Shown here: positions 25,290-33,722 of the stretch, in pieces | How the letters are laid out: every line of letters begins with the position of its first letter | How positions within the stretch are numbered: the first letter of the stretch is position 1 | NCBI GenBank assembly: GCA_902605865.1 | Contig: CACLEJ010000002.1 | Coordinates: forward strand, 62,001-126,000 | Source of the DNA: an uncultured Pelagibacteraceae bacterium | GTDB taxonomy: Bacteria; Pseudomonadota; Alphaproteobacteria; Pelagibacterales; Pelagibacteraceae | Length of the DNA: 64,000 bases | Direction: 5' to 3' | Notes under the pieces: model-generated | What the model was told of the DNA's origin: nothing | Seen by the model: the letters and a program-made list of their open reading frames with translations, nothing else | Database searches by the model: none | Made by a program: the position numbers and the translations under genes

Positions 25290-25748
25290 ATGATTTGTCC
25301 ATGCAGCAAAAAAGGTGACACTTCGGTTGTTGACTCAAGGCCCACAGAAGATGGAACCGCAATTAGAAGAAGAAGACTCTGTAGTTGTGGTGAGAGATTT
25401 ACAACATTTGAAAGAGTTCAATTTAGAGAGCTTACCGTAGTTAAAAAAAACGGAAGAAAATCATCATTTGATAGAGAAAAACTTTCAAAATCAATATATG
25501 TCGCCTTAAAGAAAAGACCTATTGATGCTGAGACAACAGAAAAATTCATTTCTAAAATTAGTAGATCATTAGAAGAATTAGGTCAGAGCGAAATTTCATC
25601 TAATACGATTGGCACAATGGTTATGGAGGGTTTAAAAGAATTAGACCCTGTTGCATATGTCCGATTTGCATCAGTCTATAGAAACTTCAGAGAAGAAAAA
25701 GACTTTGTTCAATTTGTGGATAGAATTGATGTCTTTAAAAAAAGATAA
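25290..25748 (+). CDS. nrdR: Transcriptional repressor NrdR (atypical CxC zinc knuckles)
   Basis: NrdR is the nucleotide-sensing repressor of ribonucleotide reductase genes, with an N-terminal zinc ribbon and an ATP-cone. The 152-residue protein keeps [15 protein letters not shown] and ERFTTFERV, then the ATP-cone with [16 protein letters not shown] at about 50-65. Oddly, both zinc knuckles are one residue short: the first reads CPCS (Cys3, Cys5) and the second LCSCG, where the family has CxxC. The symmetric loss suggests a lineage variant rather than an error. I saw no clear NrdR box in the window. The gene glyA-nrdR-ribD order is common. Confidence 0.95.
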   Translation: MICPCSKKGDTSVVDSRPTEDGTAIRRRRLCSCGERFTTFERVQFRELTVVKKNGRKSSFDREKLSKSIYVALKKRPIDAETTEKFISKISRSLEELGQSEISSNTIGTMVMEGLKELDPVAYVRFASVYRNFREEKDFVQFVDRIDVFKKR

Positions 25749-26826
25749 TTATAAATCATCAGATAAAAAAATTATGAACTTTGCTATAAATTTAGCAGAG
25801 AATAATAAGTATTTAACTGGCACAAATCCATCAGTTGGATGTGTAATTGTAAAAAATAATGAAATCTTATCTTTTGCAACTACTAATAATGGTGGTAGAC
25901 CACATGCAGAAAGCATTGCTTTAAATAAAAATAGATATAATAAAGGAACATCGCTTTACTCGACACTTGAGCCTTGTTCTCATCACGGGGTAACACCTCC
26001 TTGCACAAATGCAATAATAAAAAATAAAGTTAAGAGAGTGTACTACTCAATTGAGGATAAAGATTTACGAACATTTAATAAAACTAAAAAGATTTTAAAG
26101 TCTAAAAAAATAGTTGTAATATCAGGACTTCAAAAACGAAAAGTTAAGAACCTTTATAATGAATATAATTATATAAGATCTAACAAAGCTCCTTATATAA
26201 TTGGAAAAATTGCAAGTTCATTAAATTTAAATATTTTAAGAAACAATTCTTTTATAACAAATGAACATTCAAGAAGCGTTTCACATATTTTAAGATTTCA
26301 AAATCACGCAATATTAACATCTTACAAAACAATTAATACAGACAACCCCAAACTTAATTGTAGATTAAATGGATTAGAGAAATTATCACCCACTGTAGTT
26401 GTAATAGATAAGAATTTAAAAATAAAAATTAACTCTTATGTAATTAAAAATTCAACAAAGAGTAAGTTAATTATATTTCACTGTTCTAAAAATATCTTAA
26501 AAATTAAATATTTAAAAAATAGAGGTGTTAAACTTATTTATCAAAAACTAGAAAATAAGACTAACTTTAACCTTAGGAAAATAACACAAACCCTTTATAC
26601 ACTTGGTCTACATAGACTTCTAATAGAGGCTGGTAAGGATTTAATGACAAATTTCCTTAATGCAAATTTATTAAATGAATTCTATTTTTTTAAAAGCGAC
26701 AAAATAATCTCTAATAGAGATAAAATTAATATATCTTCATTAGTAAAAATGATTAATAAAAACTATAAAAATAAAAAAAAAATAAACACATATTTAGATA
26801 AAGATATACTTACTCACTACTATTAA
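25729..26826 (+). CDS. ribD: Riboflavin biosynthesis deaminase/reductase
   Basis: RibD deaminates the pyrimidine intermediate of riboflavin synthesis and reduces its ribosyl side chain. The deaminase domain shows HAESIAL and [12 protein letters not shown] (zinc His/Cys/Cys) within the first 100 residues, and the reductase half follows with IGKIASSLN and [12 protein letters not shown] place the start at the ATG at 25729, overlapping nrdR by 20 bases. An ATG at 25774 ([11 protein letters not shown]) is nearly as good, and an earlier in-frame ATG at 25651 lies deep in nrdR and is unlikely. One base precedes ribE. Confidence 0.92.
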   Translation: MSLKKDNYKSSDKKIMNFAINLAENNKYLTGTNPSVGCVIVKNNEILSFATTNNGGRPHAESIALNKNRYNKGTSLYSTLEPCSHHGVTPPCTNAIIKNKVKRVYYSIEDKDLRTFNKTKKILKSKKIVVISGLQKRKVKNLYNEYNYIRSNKAPYIIGKIASSLNLNILRNNSFITNEHSRSVSHILRFQNHAILTSYKTINTDNPKLNCRLNGLEKLSPTVVVIDKNLKIKINSYVIKNSTKSKLIIFHCSKNILKIKYLKNRGVKLIYQKLENKTNFNLRKITQTLYTLGLHRLLIEAGKDLMTNFLNANLLNEFYFFKSDKIISNRDKINISSLVKMINKNYKNKKKINTYLDKDILTHYY

Positions 26827-26827
26827 A

Positions 26828-27421
26828 ATGTTTAATGGAATTATATTTAATAAAGGAATAATTAACGAAATCAAAAAAAGGACAAAAGGAGTTAATTTAT
26901 TTATAAAATCTTCATTGAAAGTTTCGAATAAAAATCTTGGGATTTCAATTTCTTGTGATGGAGTTTGTCTTACTTTAATTTCTTATAAGAATAATACTTT
27001 AGAATTCTATCTATCAAATGAAACGTTGGCCAAATCAAAATTTAAAAATATTAAAATCGGAGATGAAATTAATTTAGAAAAACCTTTAAAATTTGGTGAT
27101 AATATTTCAGGACATATCTGCCAAGGTCATGTTGATACAGTTTGTTCTGTAAAAAGTATTAAGAAAGTTGATAAATCAAATATTTTTGAATTTAAAATAA
27201 CAAAACTACTTAAGAAGCAATTAGTAGAAAAAGCTTCTGTATTAATAAATGGAGTATCGCTAACGATATCAAAAATAAAAAAGAATTCTTTTGAAATATG
27301 GATTATACCTCATACATTAAAATTAACTAACTTAATCACTCTTAAAAAAAATGATTTGGTCAATGTTGAGATTGATATTATGTCAAAATATGTAAAGAAA
27401 TTTATCAATGAAAAAAAATAA
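26828..27421 (+). CDS. ribE: Riboflavin synthase alpha chain
   Basis: Riboflavin synthase dismutates two 6,7-dimethyl-8-ribityllumazines to riboflavin plus the pyrimidine precursor. The 197 residues form two similar barrels: MFNGIIFNKGIINEI with ISCDGVCLTL in the first, and GHICQGHVDTVCSV with VLINGVSLTI in the second. It follows ribD after one base and overlaps the next gene by 14 bases. No FMN riboswitch precedes the cluster, since ribD begins inside nrdR. Confidence 0.95.
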   Translation: MFNGIIFNKGIINEIKKRTKGVNLFIKSSLKVSNKNLGISISCDGVCLTLISYKNNTLEFYLSNETLAKSKFKNIKIGDEINLEKPLKFGDNISGHICQGHVDTVCSVKSIKKVDKSNIFEFKITKLLKKQLVEKASVLINGVSLTISKIKKNSFEIWIIPHTLKLTNLITLKKNDLVNVEIDIMSKYVKKFINEKK

Positions 27422-28523
27422 TTTTAGCTCAATTGAAAGTATCATTAAAACAGTTAAAAAAAATGGAATGTTTATTCTTGTTGACGATGAGAGCAAACAT
27501 GAAGAGATGGAAAATGAGGGTGATTTAGTAATTTCCACATCAGCTGTTAATCCTAATCATATTAATTTCATGGCCAAACATGCAAGAGGATTAATTTGTT
27601 TAGCGATGGATAATACACAATCAAAAAAAATTGGATTAACTTTGGCTTCACCAATAAATCAATCAAGAAGCAAAACTGCTTTTACTTACTCTATAGAAGC
27701 TAAAAAAGGAGTTACAACAGGTATATCAGCTTATGATCGTGCTAAAACAATTAAAGCTGCATCAAATAAAAACGCAAAAAAAAACGATATTGTATCACCA
27801 GGCCATGTATTTCCAGTGATAGCCAGAGATGGTGGTGTTCTAGTTAGAGCAGGGCATACCGAGGCTTCAGTTGATATATCAAAACTTGCTAAAAAAAATA
27901 ATTCGGCTGTTATTTGTGAAATAATGGCAGATGATGGAAAAATGGCAACAGGCAAAACATTATTTAATTTTGCTAAAAAACATAAACTTAAAATAGGCAA
28001 GATTGAAGATTTAATTGCTTATAGGTTAAAGAGAGAGAAACTTGTTAAATTAAAAAAAACTTCTTCAATAATTGTTCAAAAACAGAAATTTAAAATAAAA
28101 GTATTTGAAAATGTACTTGATGGATCAGAGAACTTTGCACTGATAAAAGGAACCTTAAAGAAAGGAGTTGTGCCTAGATTAAGAGTAATATCATCTAATG
28201 TGGTTCAAAATTATTTAATTAATCAAAAACTGCCAAATTCATTCGATAAAACAATCTCATATTTCAAAAAATATAATAATTGCGTTCTTGTGTTCATAAG
28301 AGATCCTAATTTAAAATCAGTAACTCAAACACTTAAACAGTATAAAAGCAAAACCTTTTATAAAAAAGGTCATGACAAATTGATTAGAAACTATGGTATA
28401 GGAGCTCAAATTATTAAATCTCTAAATATTAAAAATATGATACTTGTTACTAGATCTAAAAAAAAAGTGATAGGTTTAGAAGGTTACGGAATAAAAATTA
28501 AAAAACAGGAAATTATAAAGTGA
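27408..28523 (+). CDS. ribB: DHBP synthase fused to a degenerate GTP cyclohydrolase II-like domain (RibBX-type)
   Basis: The N-terminal half (about 1-205) is 3,4-dihydroxy-2-butanone-4-phosphate synthase, with ENEGDLVIST, NFMAKHARGLICLAM and RAGHTEASVD. Its acidic loop has a few extra residues and reads MENEGD where the family usually has RENEGD. The C-terminal half (about 220-371) resembles GTP cyclohydrolase II only at its end (NYGIGAQIIKSL...GLEGYGIKI). The zinc-binding cysteine cluster and the RVHSEC-like GTP site are missing; the region reads RLRVISSNVVQNYL. This matches the pattern called RibBX in alphaproteobacteria, with a non-catalytic C-terminal domain. It overlaps both ribE and ribH. 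Confidence 0.92.
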   Translation: MKKNNFSSIESIIKTVKKNGMFILVDDESKHEEMENEGDLVISTSAVNPNHINFMAKHARGLICLAMDNTQSKKIGLTLASPINQSRSKTAFTYSIEAKKGVTTGISAYDRAKTIKAASNKNAKKNDIVSPGHVFPVIARDGGVLVRAGHTEASVDISKLAKKNNSAVICEIMADDGKMATGKTLFNFAKKHKLKIGKIEDLIAYRLKREKLVKLKKTSSIIVQKQKFKIKVFENVLDGSENFALIKGTLKKGVVPRLRVISSNVVQNYLINQKLPNSFDKTISYFKKYNNCVLVFIRDPNLKSVTQTLKQYKSKTFYKKGHDKLIRNYGIGAQIIKSLNIKNMILVTRSKKKVIGLEGYGIKIKKQEIIK

Positions 28524-28906
28524 AAAAAAAGATTTTAATTGTTGTTGCAAATTATTATGAAAATATTGCTAACTCTTTATTAAACAGTGCTAAAAATAAA
28601 ATTAAAAATAAATGTAATATCAAGGTAATTAACGTGCCTGGTGCATTTGAAATACCTGTAACAATATCAAAAAATTTAACTAAATTTAATGGATTCATTG
28701 CTTTAGGGTGTGTTATTAAAGGCCAAACGCCTCATTTTGATTTTATATCAAAGGCAACTACTGATGCATTGATGACATTATCAATAACATCTAAGAAACC
28801 AATAGGAAATGGAGTAATTACATGCTTAAATAAAAAACAAGCTATTGCACGCGGTAGAAAAGGCTCAGAGGCTGCAGAGGCAGTTTTATCCATCCTATCT
28901 CAATAA
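28520..28906 (+). CDS. ribH: 6,7-dimethyl-8-ribityllumazine synthase
   Basis: Lumazine synthase joins the RibB product with the RibD product. At 128 residues it is short for the family (about 150), trimmed at the N-terminus. Core motifs remain: VNVPGAFEIPVTI (about 38-50), ALGCVIKGQTPHFDFI (66-81) and GVITCLNKKQAIARG (96-110). It overlaps ribB by four bases and is followed after three bases by nusB, a classical neighbour pair. Confidence 0.95.
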   Translation: MKKKILIVVANYYENIANSLLNSAKNKIKNKCNIKVINVPGAFEIPVTISKNLTKFNGFIALGCVIKGQTPHFDFISKATTDALMTLSITSKKPIGNGVITCLNKKQAIARGRKGSEAAEAVLSILSQ

Positions 28907-28909
28907 ATT

Positions 28910-29314
28910 ATGACAGTTCATTTTTCACCACAACGAAATCCTAGAGTAATAATTATACAAAAGCTTTACGGGAAACTTTTTAATAATGAGGAAAATATTA
29001 CTTTTCCTAAACATAGATTTAAAAAATTTATAAAAGATATTGTGAATGGAACTATCGAGAGAGAGGAGTTAATTAATACAGAAATTAATAACCATTTAGA
29101 GCAAGATTTAAAAATTAAAAACATGGACAAAGTTTTTCAAATTATTATTAAAAGTGCAATTTTTGAATTTTTATACAAACCAAATACTTCAATAAAAATT
29201 ATAATTAATGAATATCTTAAAGCATCAAATTTTTTTATTGATGACTCACAAACTAAATACTTAAATGCTTTATTAGATAAAATTTCAAAAAAAATTAGAA
29301 TAAGCAATGAATGA
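28910..29314 (+). CDS. nusB: Transcription antitermination factor NusB
   Basis: NusB forms part of the rRNA antitermination complex with NusE/S10. The 134-residue all-helical protein is divergent but shows the family pattern NPRVIIIQKLYG at the N-terminus, a late AIFEFLYKPNTSIKIIINEYLKAS-like block (about 84-107) and DDSQTKYLNALLDKI. Its setting between ribH and thiL is the standard nusB neighbourhood and supports the call. It overlaps thiL by eight bases. Confidence 0.9.
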   Translation: MTVHFSPQRNPRVIIIQKLYGKLFNNEENITFPKHRFKKFIKDIVNGTIEREELINTEINNHLEQDLKIKNMDKVFQIIIKSAIFEFLYKPNTSIKIIINEYLKASNFFIDDSQTKYLNALLDKISKKIRISNE

Positions 29315-30260
29315 GTTTGCTTTAATTCAAAAGTACTTTAAAAAATTAACCTATAACAATCCATCAGCATTAGACTTAAATGATGATGTTTTTTTTGATA
29401 AAAAACATAACGTTGTTGTTTCTGCTGATACTTATGTAGAGGGCGTTCATTTTCTTAATTTTAAAAATCCTGATTTAGTAATTAAAAAAATTGTAAGATC
29501 TTCAATCTCAGACTTGTATTGCAAGGGCGTAAAACCAAAATTTATTTTTATAGGTGCTAGTGGGAACAATAATTCTTTTTCAAAAAAAAATCTTAATATT
29601 ATTTCTAAAAGTCTTAAAGAGGAGCAAAAGAAATATGGTATTAAATTATCAGGTGGCGACACAACAAAATCAAACAAAACAATCTTTACAATAATGTCGT
29701 TAGGTTATTCAAAAAGAATAGTGCAAAGAAATAAGTGTAAGAATGGTGACGATATATATGTAACTGGGAACATAGGTGACAGTTATTTAGGATTACAAGT
29801 TTTAAAAAGAAAGGTATTATTAAAAGAACATAATTATTTTGTTAATAAATACTACTTACCTGACTTACCTATTAAGATTAGCTCAAACCTTTTAAACTTT
29901 GCAAATTCCTCAATTGATATTTCAGATGGGTTATTTGGAGATTTAAGCAAGTTAATTAATAAAAGTGAATTATTTTACAAAATTGACCTAAATAAAATTC
30001 CAATTTCAATTAATTTAAAAAGATATCTTTCAAAATCAAAAAAAAAAAAGATCAATTTAATTTCAAAGGGCGATGACTATCAAATTATATTTACATCCCC
30101 AAAATCAAAGAGAAATTATATTCAAAAATTTTTTAAAAAGATGAATCAAAAAGTAACACTAATTGGCAATTTAACTAAAGATGCAAAAAAAAATGAGATT
30201 ATTGATGGTGATAAGCTATTAAAACATGTGTATAATGAGGGATATTTCCACAATTTTTAA
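29307..30260 (+). CDS. thiL: Thiamine-monophosphate kinase
   Basis: ThiL phosphorylates thiamine monophosphate to the active diphosphate. The 317-residue protein has DLNDDVFFD near residue 20, the VVSADTYVEGVHF segment at about 31-43, the metal-binding SISDLYCKGVKPKF at about 62-75, GIKLSGGDTTKSN near 110-122 and SSIDISDGLFGDLSKL near 198-213, all family signatures. It is the last gene of the rib-nus-thi run. A 74-base gap with a possible promoter separates it from hppA. Confidence 0.93.
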   Translation: MNEFALIQKYFKKLTYNNPSALDLNDDVFFDKKHNVVVSADTYVEGVHFLNFKNPDLVIKKIVRSSISDLYCKGVKPKFIFIGASGNNNSFSKKNLNIISKSLKEEQKKYGIKLSGGDTTKSNKTIFTIMSLGYSKRIVQRNKCKNGDDIYVTGNIGDSYLGLQVLKRKVLLKEHNYFVNKYYLPDLPIKISSNLLNFANSSIDISDGLFGDLSKLINKSELFYKIDLNKIPISINLKRYLSKSKKKKINLISKGDDYQIIFTSPKSKRNYIQKFFKKMNQKVTLIGNLTKDAKKNEIIDGDKLLKHVYNEGYFHNF

Positions 30261-30272
30261 AAAAGTTAAATA

Positions 30273-30300
30273 TTGCGTTTTATATCATATTTTGTATTAC
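30273..30300 (+). promoter_or_regulatory. Possible sigma-70 promoter for hppA
   Basis: TTGCGT (30273-30278) and TATTAC (30295-30300), 16 bases apart, lie 35 bases upstream of the hppA ATG, in the 74-base gap after thiL. A good ribosome-binding site, AAAGGA, follows at about 30326. Promoter boxes are easy to find by chance in this composition, so confidence is low. Confidence 0.3.
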
Positions 30301-30334
30301 ATATTTTTCATAACTTTAATTAACAAAGGATCCA

Positions 30335-32440
30335 ATGAACACATCAACTGAAACAATAATGTATTATATTATAGCGGCTGGAATATTATCCATCGTTTAT
30401 GGTTTTATAACAGGTAGAAATATTTTAAATTCAAGCTCAGGTAATGCCAAAATGTTAGAAATTGCATCTGCAATTCAAGAAGGGGCAAGAGCATATTTAA
30501 ACAGACAATATAAAACAATTGCAATAGTTGGTATAGTGGTTCTAATAATTATAACTATTTTATTTAGTCCATTGGTTGGTTTAGGCTATTTAATTGGTGC
30601 TACTTTATCTGGAATTGCAGGTTATGTTGGAATGCTTGTTTCTGTTCAGGCCAATGTAAGAACAGCTGAAGCTTCAAGGAAGAGCTTAGCGAGTGGTTTA
30701 TCAATAGCATTTAAATCGGGTGCGGTAACTGGAATGTTGGTTGCTGGATTGGCATTACTTTCAATTGCAGTTTATTATTTTTTTTTGGTTAAAACTGGAG
30801 TTGATGAAAGAGAAATTGTTAATGCACTTGTTGCATTAGGGTTTGGCGCATCGTTAATTTCTATTTTTGCAAGACTTGGTGGAGGAATTTTTACAAAAGG
30901 TGCAGATGTTGGTGCAGATCTAGTTGGTAAAGTTGAAGCTGGAATTCCTGAAGATGACCCAAGGAATCCTGCAGTTATAGCTGATAATGTTGGTGATAAT
31001 GTGGGAGATTGTGCAGGTATGGCTGCTGATCTCTTTGAAACTTACGCTGTCACTATTGTAGCTACCATGGTTCTTTCATCTATATTCTTTGTAAATGATT
31101 TAAATATGATGATCTATCCCTTAGCAATTGGTGGTGCATGTATAGTAACATCTATTCTTGGAACTTTTTTTGTTACTCTTGGTAGCGATAAAAATATTAT
31201 GAAAGCGATGTATAAAGGTTTCGTAATAACAGCAATTAGTTCACTGATAATATTATTTCCAATTACAAAGCATGTTATAGGTTTCACAACAGAATATGTG
31301 GCAAATGGAAAATCATTCAATGGATTAGATCTATATTTTTGTGGAATTATTGGTTTAATAATCACAGGTTTAATAATTTGGATAACAGAATATTATACAG
31401 GAACTGATTATAGACCTGTAAAAAGTGTGGCTAAATCGTCAACTACAGGTCATGGTACAAACGTAATTCAAGGTTTAGCTGTTTCTATGGAAGCAACTGC
31501 AGTACCTGCATTAATAATAGTTGGCGGAATTTTATGGACCAATCATATCGCTGGTCTTTATGGTATCGCTATTGCTGTAACTACAATGCTTGCATTAGCT
31601 GGTATGGTTGTTGCTTTAGATGCATACGGTCCAGTTACAGATAATGCTGGGGGAATAGCTGAAATGTCCAATTTACCAAAAAATGTTCGAAAAACAACAG
31701 ATGCACTTGATGCTGTTGGTAATACTACTAAAGCAGTTACGAAAGGTTACGCAATAGGTTCCGCAGGCCTTGGTGCATTAGTTCTTTTTGCAGCATATAC
31801 AGAAGATATAAAACATTTTTCTAAAGTTGCTGGTTCTAATTTAGAGGGAATAGCTGTAACTTTTGATTTATCAAATCCTTATGTGGTTGTTGGTTTACTT
31901 ATAGGTGGGATGCTTCCTTATTTATTTGGATCAATGGGTATGCAAGCAGTTGGTAGAGCAGGTGGTGAGGTTGTTATTGAGGTAAGAAGACAGTTTAAAA
32001 AAATACCTGGAATAATGAAAAGAAAAGCAAAACCTGATTATGGTAGACTTGTTGATTTACTTACAAAAGCAGCGATTAAAGAAATGATAATTCCATCCTT
32101 ACTACCAATTTTATCTCCTATTATTTTATACATAGTAATTTATTTCATAGGTGGACAAGTCGCAGCATTATCATCACTTGGAGCAATGTTATTGGGAGTT
32201 ATAATAACAGGTCTATTTGTTGCAGTTTCTATGACAGCTGGTGGAGGTGCATGGGATAATGCTAAAAAATATATTGAAGATGGAAAGTTTGGTGGCAAAG
32301 GATCGGAAGCACACAAAGCTGCGGTTACAGGTGATACTGTTGGTGACCCTTATAAAGATACAGCTGGACCTGCCGTCAATCCAATGATTAAAATTACAAA
32401 TATTGTAGCTTTATTATTGTTAGCAGTTATTGCTGGATAA
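30335..32440 (+). CDS. hppA: Membrane-bound proton-translocating pyrophosphatase (K+-independent type)
   Basis: This integral membrane enzyme couples PPi hydrolysis to ion pumping. The 701-residue protein with about 16 membrane segments has the catalytic motifs [13 protein letters not shown] (about 190-202), [19 protein letters not shown] (about 217-235) and [18 protein letters not shown] near the C-terminus. The [15 protein letters not shown] segment (about 460) carries Lys where K+-dependent enzymes carry Ala, which by established subfamily rules indicates a K+-independent H+ pump. It is monocistronic in appearance, bounded by a minus-strand gene, and suits energy conservation in an oligotroph. 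Confidence 0.96.
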   Translation: MNTSTETIMYYIIAAGILSIVYGFITGRNILNSSSGNAKMLEIASAIQEGARAYLNRQYKTIAIVGIVVLIIITILFSPLVGLGYLIGATLSGIAGYVGMLVSVQANVRTAEASRKSLASGLSIAFKSGAVTGMLVAGLALLSIAVYYFFLVKTGVDEREIVNALVALGFGASLISIFARLGGGIFTKGADVGADLVGKVEAGIPEDDPRNPAVIADNVGDNVGDCAGMAADLFETYAVTIVATMVLSSIFFVNDLNMMIYPLAIGGACIVTSILGTFFVTLGSDKNIMKAMYKGFVITAISSLIILFPITKHVIGFTTEYVANGKSFNGLDLYFCGIIGLIITGLIIWITEYYTGTDYRPVKSVAKSSTTGHGTNVIQGLAVSMEATAVPALIIVGGILWTNHIAGLYGIAIAVTTMLALAGMVVALDAYGPVTDNAGGIAEMSNLPKNVRKTTDALDAVGNTTKAVTKGYAIGSAGLGALVLFAAYTEDIKHFSKVAGSNLEGIAVTFDLSNPYVVVGLLIGGMLPYLFGSMGMQAVGRAGGEVVIEVRRQFKKIPGIMKRKAKPDYGRLVDLLTKAAIKEMIIPSLLPILSPIILYIVIYFIGGQVAALSSLGAMLLGVIITGLFVAVSMTAGGGAWDNAKKYIEDGKFGGKGSEAHKAAVTGDTVGDPYKDTAGPAVNPMIKITNIVALLLLAVIAG

Positions 32441-32448
32441 TATTTTAG

Positions 32449-33411
32449 TTAATTATTATATTTAATGTAATTATTTTTCCAAAGTTTATACCAATCTTCT
32501 GTGGTTGCAGGATGATCACGCGATATGTGGTATGATAATGAGTTGACTGGTGATAAACATGGCGTTTCTTTATAAATATCATGCAATGGTTTCTCAAAGG
32601 GAATATTTTCTTTTTCTCCTACTAATCTTATATTTTTTTTATGTTTTTTAAGTAATTTTTTTGACATCATGAAAGTAAGCAATGTTTCACCAACAGTTCT
32701 CCATTTATAATTTTTACCGATAAATAATGAAGTTTTGTATTCAGAATCGTAAAAAAATGGATAGTCGCTAGGACAGAGAAAAATATCATTATTAAAAATA
32801 GTTGATAGTCTTGAATATGTAATGATCATTTCTTCGATACAATCTTTTTCAAAGATGTAATCATCCTCAATAAAGAATATTAGATCTTCAGAATTTTCTG
32901 CTTGATCACAACATTCAAGATAAGATCCTCTATTTCCACTTATTTTAGATTTAACTAAATTTATTTTTATTGAATCATTATAAAGAAGTTTAATTATTTC
33001 ATCGTCAAAATTTTTTCCTGAACTATCAGAAATTAAGTTAATTGAAATGGTTACCTGATTATTAGATAAAAATTTTAAAACACTTTTTTTCAAACTATTT
33101 AAACTGGTTAATATAAGATCTTTTTTGCTTATATCAGGTATTATTCTTTTCCATCTATTTGTTGAATTCCACATTAAGTTGTCAGGTGCATATCTAAAAA
33201 AAATATCTAAACTTTTAATTTTTCTTTTAAATTTTAAGTGGCCGTTAGATAAAATTATTGACTCATTATTAACTTTAAATAAGTTTTTACCAACATTTTT
33301 ATAGTTTGGGTTTACTAAATTTAAAGTTTCTCTATCTAATGCATAAACATTAAGAAGTTTAAGCATTAATCTTTTAAAACTATTTAATTTTTTGTATTTT
33401 CTAGGAAACAT
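32449..33411 (-). CDS. Probable GT-A-fold glycosyltransferase
   Basis: A 320-residue cytoplasmic protein. VTISINLISDSSG (about 110-122), followed by SKISGNRGSYLECCDQAENSE and an acidic motif LIFFIEDDYIFEKDCIEEM (about 177-195), gives the layout of a family-2-like GT-A transferase with an EDD metal-binding site. The C-terminal third ends with SLSYHISRDHP. I do not recognise a specific activity. It opens the accessory stretch right after hppA, convergent with it at an 8-base gap. Together with the neighbouring GT genes it probably works in surface polysaccharide or lipid glycosylation. Confidence 0.72.
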   Translation of the reverse strand: MFPRKYKKLNSFKRLMLKLLNVYALDRETLNLVNPNYKNVGKNLFKVNNESIILSNGHLKFKRKIKSLDIFFRYAPDNLMWNSTNRWKRIIPDISKKDLILTSLNSLKKSVLKFLSNNQVTISINLISDSSGKNFDDEIIKLLYNDSIKINLVKSKISGNRGSYLECCDQAENSEDLIFFIEDDYIFEKDCIEEMIITYSRLSTIFNNDIFLCPSDYPFFYDSEYKTSLFIGKNYKWRTVGETLLTFMMSKKLLKKHKKNIRLVGEKENIPFEKPLHDIYKETPCLSPVNSLSYHISRDHPATTEDWYKLWKNNYIKYNN

Positions 33412-33458
33412 TATTTTATATATTTAATTAACTGCATTTAGACTGTATATAAAACATA

Positions 33459-33722
33459 ATGATATATTATGTATATCTAATATTATCCAAAAAAAACAAC
33501 AAATATAGATCTTATGTTGGTTATACAATTAATATTGAAAAAAGATTACATCTTCACAATAATTCAAAGGGAGCAAAATATACAAAAGGCAATACTTGGA
33601 AACTAATTTATTATAAAAAATATAACGATAAAATTATTGCTATGAAGGAAGAATATAAGTTAAAAAAAAATTACATATTAAGAAATAAATTAAAATATAA
33701 ATATATTAAAAATATAAAATGA
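33459..33722 (+). CDS. GIY-YIG domain protein (UPF0213-like)
   Basis: An 87-residue single-domain GIY-YIG protein: YYVYLILS at residues 3-10, then SYVGYTINIEKRLHLHN at about 18-34 with the active-site arginine region, and GAKYTKGNTWKLIYYKKY at about 38-55. It looks like a complete small protein of the UPF0213 group rather than part of a homing enzyme. Its biological role is not known, although members are often found near mobile or variable regions. It overlaps the next glycosyltransferase by four bases. Confidence 0.85.
   Translation: MIYYVYLILSKKNNKYRSYVGYTINIEKRLHLHNNSKGAKYTKGNTWKLIYYKKYNDKIIAMKEEYKLKKNYILRNKLKYKYIKNIK

Noticed and set aside
25640-25730. FMN riboswitch before the riboflavin genes.
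   Set aside because: ribD begins inside nrdR and no FMN aptamer motif is visible.
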